DNA from: Micromonospora phytophila
Lineage (GTDB): Bacteria > Actinomycetota > Actinomycetes > Mycobacteriales > Micromonosporaceae
Length of the DNA: 36,985 bases
Assembly (NCBI RefSeq): GCF_023656545.1
Contig: NZ_JAMOKF010000020.1
Span: 1-36,985, forward strand
Reading direction: 5' to 3'
Made by a program: the position numbers and the translations under genes. The notes under the pieces are model-generated. The model saw only the letters and a program-made list of their open reading frames with translations. It was not told where the DNA came from and did not search any database. The first letter of the stretch is position 1, and each line of letters starts with the position of its first letter. This document shows positions 31,381 through 36,985 of the stretch, in pieces.

Positions 31381-32586
31381 TCAGTAGCGATGCAGGATGT
31401 GCTTGTCCGCGTCCAGGCCGCGGTCCAGCTTGATCACGATGAACTCGTTGTTGTCCGCCTGTCCGGCCGTCCGGCCCGCGGAGTACGGGAAGTTGTTGTC
31501 GTTGAGGACGGCCAGCGTGCGGTCGTCGAGGATCACCACGTCCTCGATCGTCTGGAACGGGAACGTGAAGGTGTCTCCGAACCCGCCGACGTGCCGCGGG
31601 TTGGCGATGTTCATCAGGTCGGCGACCAGCGTCTTGTCGAGGCGGCCGTCCCGGTTCCGGTCGCGCTTGTCCGCGAGGTAGATCCTCTTGACCTTTGCCG
31701 TGGCGCCCTGGCCGTTGTCCCGCTCGATGATCAGGAAACGGTTGCGGTCGACCATGATCGCGTCACCGATCGCGTGGCCGGGAGCGTCGAGCGCGTAGGT
31801 CCAGCGCCGACCGGTGTAGGTGTTCGTCTCGACGTCGAACTCGTTGAGCCGCAGGGTGCCCGCCGGGTCGCCGGCGACCGTGCCCTCGAGCAGCGGGTAG
31901 AGGGTGCCACCGTCGGGCGACTGGGCCATGCCCTCGAAGCCCTTGCTGCTACTGAGGTTGGCCGGGGTCGTGCCGCGGGTCGGGTTCTCGGGAGCGAACA
32001 CGCCCGGCACCGGCACCGGCGCCTGCAGTAGGCGGCCCGCCCGGTCGAAGTGCAGCAGGTACGGGCCGAATTCGTCACCGATCCAGTACGTGCCGTCGGC
32101 CGTCCGGGTGATCGACTCGACGTCGAAGTCGGCGCCGGTCAGCACGCGGTCGGCGCGGGTGAGCGGGGATGGCACCTTGCCGTACGGGTCGGTCAGGTTG
32201 ATGCCACCGACCACGTCGACGGCGCCGTTGGCGAAGTCGGGCGCGACCCGCTGGACACGCAGCAGGAAGTCGGCACTGTTGGCCTTGTTGCCGAAGCCGT
32301 TGTCGGACAGCACGTCGAAGGTGCCGTCGGTGTTGCGCAGGACGCCGCTGAACCCCTGGATCGGTTGGTCGGCGAACGGCGGGATGATGCCGTTGATGGG
32401 GGCAGTGCCGAGCGACGAGCCGGACGATTCGCTGCCGGGAACGAAGGTCGTTGCCGGCAGTGCGGCGAACTTCAGCAACTCGGCCCGGTCCCACGTGCTC
32501 CGCTCGGCTGCGGACGCGGCGCCCGGCAGCGTCAGGGTCAGGGCGGCCACCGCCGCACCCAGGCCCACCCGCTTGCTTATTGCCAT
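31381..32586 (-). CDS. secreted esterase-like protein of the phytase-like family
   Basis: A 401-residue protein with a Sec signal peptide (MAISKRVGLGAAVAALTLTL, cleavage after AASAAE). The mature part is the phytase-like (esterase-like activity) beta-propeller fold: QPIQGFSGVLRNTDGTFDVL near the start, DFDVESITRTADGTYWIGDE with the conserved acidic DE/EF residues in the middle, and GFEGMAQSPDGGTLYPLLEG. The family is thought to hydrolyse phosphate esters or act as an extracellular esterase. With PhoX and the EEP gene nearby, a phosphate-scavenging theme is plausible but not proven. ATG 32586 has GAGG upstream. It has its own terminator. Confidence 0.88.
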   Translation of the reverse strand: MAISKRVGLGAAVAALTLTLPGAASAAERSTWDRAELLKFAALPATTFVPGSESSGSSLGTAPINGIIPPFADQPIQGFSGVLRNTDGTFDVLSDNGFGNKANSADFLLRVQRVAPDFANGAVDVVGGINLTDPYGKVPSPLTRADRVLTGADFDVESITRTADGTYWIGDEFGPYLLHFDRAGRLLQAPVPVPGVFAPENPTRGTTPANLSSSKGFEGMAQSPDGGTLYPLLEGTVAGDPAGTLRLNEFDVETNTYTGRRWTYALDAPGHAIGDAIMVDRNRFLIIERDNGQGATAKVKRIYLADKRDRNRDGRLDKTLVADLMNIANPRHVGGFGDTFTFPFQTIEDVVILDDRTLAVLNDNNFPYSAGRTAGQADNNEFIVIKLDRGLDADKHILHRY

Positions 32587-33102
32587 CGATCCTCATCTCT
32601 TCAGAGAATGACCAGGGTTTCTCGGTCGTGACCCGATGGCAAGGTAGAGGGATGCAGTGAATTCGGATTGGCCAAAAGGGGATGCCGCCCAAACCGTACG
32701 GTTACCCTTCTCGGCCACCTCGGCTTCGCACCCGACCGAGCGGTCTGCGCCGTGATGGACGCGTCCTGAGGCCAGCCCGGGCCGAGAACGACGCCGGGTT
32801 GCGTCCACGGAAGTGGGGTACGGCTTGCCCGTGATGGGCGTGTTGGGTAGATAGGAGACGGCCACCGCGCGATCCTTCGAGACGGCTAAATCCGGGCGAT
32901 TGTCCGTTCCTGCCCGACGCGGCCCGACGCGGAGACCGCCGCGTCGAACCACGAGCGAACCACACACCGGGCCGTCGGCCGGCCAGTGCGGCGAGGCCGC
33001 ACCGGCCGCCAGCTGTCGGAGCGGCCCCGCTCGGTCGCCGCCCCGCGCCGGACCCAGTGGCGATGCTTGGCCTGTCGTGGTCGCGCAGGAAACGGCAGGG
33101 AA
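32587..33102. other. intergenic stretch, one unrecognised reading frame
   Basis: A minus-strand frame (32593-32967) contains SKDRAVAVSYLPNTPITGKP, which looks like genuine protein, but upstream and downstream parts are noise. It may be another remnant. No family is recognised. Confidence 0.4.
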
Positions 33103-33852
33103 TCAGCGGCTGAGGCCGACCTTCTGCCCGGGCAGGGCGAGGTCCGCGACCACCGGAAGGTGGTCCGAGGCGGCGGAGGCCAACGGCGAGGTGACGACGG
33201 CGATCGTGCGCACGACCACGTCGCCGGACTGAATGACGTAGTCGATCCGGTGGGTCGGGTTCTCGGCGGGGTGGGTGTGCCCCGCGCCGACACCCGCGGC
33301 CTCCCAGGCGTCGACGAGGTTGTCGACCAGGGTCCGAATCTCGGGCGTCTCCGGGGTCGCGTTGAGGTCTTCGAGCAGCACCACCGACTCGTCGGGAACG
33401 CCGATGAGCTGTGCGATCGCCTGCGCTTGGGCAACCCGCTCGGCGGCGTCGTTGTGCTGCCGGTGGCTGTTGTAGACCTGCACCGGTACGCCGCGCACAT
33501 TGACTCGAGCCCGCAGCAGGCCCCGCTGCTCGTGGTTGCCAAACCGGGGAAGCAGGGTGTTGTCCCAGTTTAGGATCGGGTGGTCGGAGAGTATGGCGGT
33601 GCCGTACTGGCGACGCGGTTGGTCGGGTGAGAGCGGGTCGAGATTGAGGTCGGCGCCGCAGACGACGTGCATGTTCAGCTCGCGGGCGAGCCAGGCGGCC
33701 TGGTCGACGAAGTTGGTGCGCTCGCCGAAGTGCCGGTCGACCTCCTGCAGACCGACCACGTCGAGATCGCTGTCCCGGATCACCTGGGCCACCCGCGCCA
33801 GATCCACCATGCCGTCGGTACCGGCGGCCTGGTGGATGTTGAAGGTCATCAC
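33103..33852 (-). CDS. endonuclease/exonuclease/phosphatase (EEP) family hydrolase
   Basis: A 249-residue EEP-fold protein. Metal-site motifs are visible: MTFNIHQAAG, LQEVDRH with the catalytic Glu, YNSHRQHND, LLEDLNATPETPEI (normally GDLNA; here EDLNA), HRIDYVI and the final SDHLPVVADL with the catalytic Asp/His. Members cut phosphodiesters of DNA, sphingomyelin or inositol phosphates. The start GTG 33852 is preceded by in-frame RRLRV and a TAG at 33899. Secreted members have a signal peptide before RLRVMTFN, so the export signal may have been lost. The unusual GDLN to EDLN and HLQHND to HRQHND changes may lower activity. Confidence 0.82.
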   Translation of the reverse strand: MMTFNIHQAAGTDGMVDLARVAQVIRDSDLDVVGLQEVDRHFGERTNFVDQAAWLARELNMHVVCGADLNLDPLSPDQPRRQYGTAILSDHPILNWDNTLLPRFGNHEQRGLLRARVNVRGVPVQVYNSHRQHNDAAERVAQAQAIAQLIGVPDESVVLLEDLNATPETPEIRTLVDNLVDAWEAAGVGAGHTHPAENPTHRIDYVIQSGDVVVRTIAVVTSPLASAASDHLPVVADLALPGQKVGLSR

Positions 33853-33980
33853 GCGCAGCCGTCGGTCCGGCGCCTGCGGCTCGGACGAGTCCGGCGGCTA
33901 CGCACGTCGCCGGTCGTTCGATGTAAGAGAGGCTTCCGCTCTCATTAGGGTCGACGTCACAGTGCGCCGACAGGCTCCGC

Positions 33981-34235
33981 ATGCAACTTCCACGGGTACT
34001 GGTCTCATTCCTCGCCCTCGCGGCCACGACAGCGGTCCTGGCCGCACCGACCACGGCGGCAGCCGCCGGGGCGACGGTCCGACGTGCCCCGACGCGACGG
34101 GTGGCCGCTCCGGCGTGCGGACCAACCACCCGTCGCGCTGGTGAAAACGTCCGTGCGTGTGCGGACCCGGCACCGGGTTGGAGAGCGTGCCCGGGTGTAG
34201 TCAGGCGCCGACCACACCCCCGTCTTCCCTGGTGA
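33981..34235 (+). pseudogene. 5' fragment of a secreted protein gene
   Basis: ATG 33981 opens a frame with a convincing signal peptide: MQLPRVLVSFLALAATTAVL followed by AAPTTAAAAG. The mature start PACGPTTRRAGENVRACADP and GWRACPGV resembles the short Cys-containing lead of actinobacterial secreted serine peptidases. From about 34195 the frame enters the 3' end of the convergent PhoX gene, turns Arg/Pro-rich and stops at 34235. The rest of the gene is missing. Which enzyme it encoded cannot be proven. Confidence 0.45.
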
Positions 34236-36066
34236 TGACGATCGTGGCCGACCGGGGACGGCCGGTGGCGCTGAAGTCGGGCCAGTTCGAGCTCACGCGA
34301 GGGTTCGCGGGCGTGCCCGAGTCACCGGGGTGCTGGATGTTCACGAACAGCGACCGGCCGTCAGGTGTGGAGGTGATTCCGGTGACCTCGCAGCGCGGCG
34401 GCCCGACCAGGAACCGCCGAATGTCGCCCGTGTCGGGGTCGGCCGCCAGCATCTGGTTGTTCTGGGGGGCACCGTTGACCATCGGCTGGGTGCCGTCGGT
34501 CTGGATCCACAGTCGCCCAGCGGCGTCGAACCAGAGGCCGTCGGGCGAGCCGAACGCCTGATCCGCGGGAACGGTGGCACCGCTGGCCTGATCCCCGGCG
34601 AGCAGGAAGACGTCCCAGGCGAACTTCTCCGCGCTGGGGTCGCCACCCTCGTCGATCTTCATGATGTGCCCGAAGCGGTTGTTCAGCCGTGGGTTGGCCG
34701 CATTCACCGACTCGGTTCGGGCGGTGTTGTTCGTACAGGTGAAGAAGACCGCGCCGGTTCCGGGCTGCACCGTGCACCACTCCGGGCGGTCCATCGGGGT
34801 CGCTCCCACCGCGTCGGCGGCCAGGCGCGTGCGGATCAGCACCTCGGCCTGATCGGCGAACCCGTCGGCCGCTGTCAGGCCCGGCTCGCCGTGCACCAGC
34901 GGCAGCCACCTTCCAGTGCCGTCCTCCTCGAACCGGGCGACGTACAGGGTGCCATCGTCGAGGGGACTGCGTCCGTGCTTGCGTGCCTTGTTGATCGGCT
35001 CCGCGCCCACGAACTTGTAGAAGTAGTCGAACTGTGTGTCGTCGCCCATGTAGACGACGGCCTCGCCGCGGCTGCCGCGCACGACGACGGCGTTCTCATG
35101 CTCCATGCGCCCCAGCGCGGTCCGCTTCTTCGGCGCCGACGAAGGGTCGAAGGGGTCGATCTCCACCACCCAGCCGAACCGGTTGTACTCGTTCGGCTCC
35201 GCCCTCATGTCGAATCGGGCGTCCGTGGTGTGCCACGGGTACGGATTCTCTGATCCAATGCCGTACCGGTCCTCGACCGAGCCGGCCGGCGGCGGCTCTT
35301 CGCCGAAGTAGAAGTACTTGTTGATCGTCTCTTCGCAGGTCAGGTACGTGTCCCAGGGCGTTGGTCCGCTGGCGCAGTTGTTCAGGGTGCCCAGCACCCG
35401 GACGCCGTCGGGGTCCGCGCTGGTGCGCAGCAGCGGGTGCCCGGCGGCGGGACCGGTGATCTCGGCAGGCGTGGTCATGGTCACCCGGCGGGCGAACCTC
35501 GACTCGACGAGGTGCCACTGGCCGTCGCGGTCCTGCTCGATTTCGATGACCGACACGCCGTGCGCGGCGAGCGACTTGGCGGTCTTCTCCGGCGACCAGT
35601 TGGCCCGGCCGTCGGGGTGCAGCAATTGCTCAGTCGTGCACTCGTGGTTCACGCAGAGCAGACCGGAGCGTTTGCCCTTGAGCGGAAAGAACCACATGCC
35701 GTCGTGTTGGTCACCCGCCTGCTGGGCTTGCTCTTCTGCGCTGTTGCTGGCGTCCTTGGTGAACGCGGGCCCGGACGGCACGATCGGGTGTCCCCAGGGG
35801 AACAGCAGCTGGTACTGATATCCGGGCGGCAGCACGACCTGGTCGGCGACACTCGGCGGGATCGCTGGGAACCCGAGCAGCCGCCGCATGCCGGGACCGC
35901 GGGTCGTGGCTCCCGCCTCGGCGGCAGCCGCTGGCTCGGGCCGGGCCACGGTGCCGAAGAACGATGCGGCGGCGGTGGCGAGCCCGCCGGCCAGCGCCGT
36001 CCTGCGGGACAGGCGGTGCTGGGCTAGCTCAGAGATCGAACGTGACGAGGTCCCGTCGGGACGCAT
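34201..36066 (-). CDS. phoX: PhoX-family alkaline phosphatase (DUF839), Tat-exported
   Basis: A 621-residue protein. The Tat signal is SRRTALAGGLATAAASFFGT (twin Arg at residues 21-22). The PhoX fold follows with VNHECTTEQLLHPDG, TYLTCEETINKYFYFGEEPP (Cys-Glu-Glu motif), GRMEHENAVV (EHEN), VYMGDDTQFDYFYKFVG (DD..F) and SPDGLWFDAAGRLWIQTDG; these bind the Fe/Ca cluster. PhoX releases phosphate from organic esters outside the cell. ATG 36066 follows GGAGG by 7 nt; the frame extends to 36360 but this region is a repeat-bearing promoter. PhoX genes are usually under PhoR/PhoP control. A 19-bp tandem repeat lies 62 bp upstream. Confidence 0.92.
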   Translation of the reverse strand: MRPDGTSSRSISELAQHRLSRRTALAGGLATAAASFFGTVARPEPAAAAEAGATTRGPGMRRLLGFPAIPPSVADQVVLPPGYQYQLLFPWGHPIVPSGPAFTKDASNSAEEQAQQAGDQHDGMWFFPLKGKRSGLLCVNHECTTEQLLHPDGRANWSPEKTAKSLAAHGVSVIEIEQDRDGQWHLVESRFARRVTMTTPAEITGPAAGHPLLRTSADPDGVRVLGTLNNCASGPTPWDTYLTCEETINKYFYFGEEPPPAGSVEDRYGIGSENPYPWHTTDARFDMRAEPNEYNRFGWVVEIDPFDPSSAPKKRTALGRMEHENAVVVRGSRGEAVVYMGDDTQFDYFYKFVGAEPINKARKHGRSPLDDGTLYVARFEEDGTGRWLPLVHGEPGLTAADGFADQAEVLIRTRLAADAVGATPMDRPEWCTVQPGTGAVFFTCTNNTARTESVNAANPRLNNRFGHIMKIDEGGDPSAEKFAWDVFLLAGDQASGATVPADQAFGSPDGLWFDAAGRLWIQTDGTQPMVNGAPQNNQMLAADPDTGDIRRFLVGPPRCEVTGITSTPDGRSLFVNIQHPGDSGTPANPRVSSNWPDFSATGRPRSATIVITREDGGVVGA

Positions 36067-36127
36067 GGATGGCCTCCAGTCAATATGTGAGCCGCGGGTT
36101 GCCGCGGTCAGCGCGGTGCAGCAGCGG

Positions 36128-36165
36128 TGTGCGGGCCGCAAACACTTGTGCGGGCCGCAAACACT
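36128..36165 (-). repeat. 19-bp perfect tandem repeat upstream of phoX
   Basis: TGTGCGGGCCGCAAACACT is repeated exactly twice without spacer (36128-36146, 36147-36165). A 19-bp period puts the copies nearly two helical turns apart, a geometry used by response regulators on direct repeats. The sequence does not match the usual PHO box core (GTTCA). Confidence 0.65.
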
Positions 36166-36211
36166 AGGGAGTGGAGGTGGCCCGATCTTCACGCGAATGT
36201 GAACGGAGGAG

Positions 36212-36365
36212 TACATCGTCCCGGTCGCCGCACCGGCGTGCGCGACCAAACCCGACGTCGGCAGGTCGAACAAGCGCAACGCCATCAACGCCGACCTGAT
36301 CGCCGAGCTGCACGCGGTCTGCGCCGAGCTGGAGACGCGCCCCCGGCTGCTGCTGCTCATTCGGA
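36212..36365 (+). pseudogene. enoyl-CoA hydratase, N-terminal remnant
   Basis: The frame reads VPVAAPACATKPDVGRSNK, RNAINADLIAELHAVCAELE, then TRPRLLLLI, after which homology stops. RNAINADLIAELxxVCAELE is the first helix region of crotonases. A strong ribosome-binding site GGAGGAG (36205-36211) precedes it, but the expected start 7 nt on is GTC instead of GTG. The oxyanion and catalytic regions are missing. A small internal deletion before RNAIN is likely. Confidence 0.5.
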
Positions 36366-36463
36366 ATCAGGTTCCTCGCAGGGTAAGTGGTCGGCGGTTC
36401 ATGGGACTCGTCATCGCGTGTGCGCCTGGCCCGGCGGTCATGCGGACAGGTGCCCAGTGCGGG

Positions 36464-36939
36464 TCACCGGTGGTGGACGATGACCTGCTGGGCGCGTGGC
36501 GGCAGCGGCGCACCGATCTCGGTGGCGAAGTCGAGGAAGCCGGTGTGTCCGGGCAGTAGAGTCAGGGCGTCGGCCACCAGAGTGCGGACGGTGTCCAGGT
36601 CACCGTGTCGGTGGGCCAGCCGCGCCGGAGGAATGTGTGTTCCGGGCCGTCCAGGGCCGGGTGGCTGGCCAGGCGGTCCAAGCAGTCCTCGGCGTCGGAA
36701 CCCATCAGGCGATCGATCAGCATTAGGTGCCAGGCGGCCAGGTTCTCGGCGCGGCGCGTCCGGTCCCGGTTGGCCGGTTGCCAGAACAGCGGCTCGGAGC
36801 GCTGTCGCGGCTTGGGGTTGGCTGGCGGCGGGAGCGGGGCGAGGGTGTCGAGGACGGCCAAGTAGTCCCCGTTGACTCTGTCGTGACGCCCGTGCCGTGC
36901 GTGAAAATCGGGGGTGGTCGCCCGCCGACGTCGTGCTTG
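36464..36939 (-). pseudogene. orphan soluble protein, frameshifted, no start in window
   Basis: Two minus-strand frames belong together. The upstream one reads ARHGRHDRVNGDYLAVLDTL, LPPPANPKPRQRSEPLFWQP, then AENLAAWHLMLIDRLMGSDA and HPALDGPEHTF. Near 36630 it shifts to ARLAHRHGDLDTVRTLVADA and LLPGHTGFLDFATEIGAPLP, ending at TGA 36464. The region has helical-repeat (TPR-like) character. No start codon precedes it in frame, so the 5' end is also lost. I do not recognise the family. Confidence 0.5.
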
Positions 36940-36985
36940 CTTGGTGCTTCGAGCTCGTCAAGTAGTCTGACGCTGGAAGTGTGAT

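Noticed and set aside
30319-32031. 570-codon plus-strand open frame
   Set aside because: It runs antisense through gene remnants and the phytase-like gene, lacks a ribosome-binding site and has no recognisable domain.
36198-36204. PHO box upstream of phoX
   Set aside because: GTTCACA on the minus strand matches only the first half of one 11-bp unit, and no second unit follows at the right spacing.
1-36985. CRISPR array, rRNA or complete insertion sequence
   Set aside because: No regularly spaced repeats, no rRNA-like sequence and no transposase with both ends were found.

Overview
The window is very GC-rich and has an actinomycete look: GTG and TTG starts, probable leaderless promoters (a TAnnnT box 6 nt before the start codon), long GC stem-loop terminators, a DUF6069 membrane protein, an LVIVD-repeat secreted protein, a Tat-exported PhoX phosphatase and a SigE-type ECF sigma factor. 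Micromonosporaceae is the most likely family, but this is inferred from protein flavour only. There is no rRNA, intact tRNA, CRISPR array or complete insertion sequence.

Layout. 1-2981: the 5' part of a membrane protein gene and a damaged cupin gene (minus strand), then a DHA2-type multidrug exporter behind three tandem TACCCCC/GGGGGTA palindromes that look like CsoR-family operators. 3017-6371: a divergent lysR/phzF pair between two near-identical IS-end-like repeats, next to an IS5-type transposase fragment that abuts the 3' third of a copper P-type ATPase gene, then a DUF305-like remnant. 6626-10320: secreted C39-like peptidase, cupin, and a divergent tetR/DHA2 exporter pair. 10563-11935: secreted LVIVD-repeat protein. 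12261-18927: an accessory block with three tRNA-3'-end-like sequences (12261, 13983, 18876). It holds a SUKH-like protein, small orphans, a truncated membrane gene, a compact minus-strand operon (MurA-like 3' remnant, 2-oxoglutarate/Fe(II) oxygenase, MFS exporter), an abutting Nudix-domain gene and two small genes.

19282-25573: a GAF-SpoIIE phosphatase, DUF421 fragments in permuted order fused to an IS5 tail, an ECF sigma factor with its membrane partner (both frameshifted), another IS5 tail, and a GH15 glycosidase gene with two frameshifts. 25696-30297: enoyl-CoA hydratase/isomerase-like protein, DJ-1/PfpI protein, MarR regulator with its own palindrome, DUF6069 protein, an oxidoreductase 3' remnant and an NADPH:FMN reductase behind twin 16-18 bp palindromes. 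30868-31300: three unrelated gene remnants (CbrC, serine recombinase, TetR) joined end to end. 31381-36066: a secreted phytase-like esterase, an EEP-family hydrolase, a truncated secreted-protein gene and a PhoX phosphatase with a 19-bp tandem repeat upstream. 36212-end: an enoyl-CoA hydratase 5' remnant and a frameshifted orphan.

The dominant theme is genome erosion and mosaicism: many 5'- or 3'-truncated genes, IS scars and att-like tRNA halves, with intact regulator/exporter pairs between them. Several single-base frameshifts are also present. Whether they are biological or assembly errors cannot be decided from sequence alone. The most promising functional unit is the 2OG-oxygenase/MFS operon with its MurA-like remnant, which resembles the edge of a small-molecule pathway. 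The most promising regulatory unit is the triple CsoR-like operator in front of an MFS exporter.
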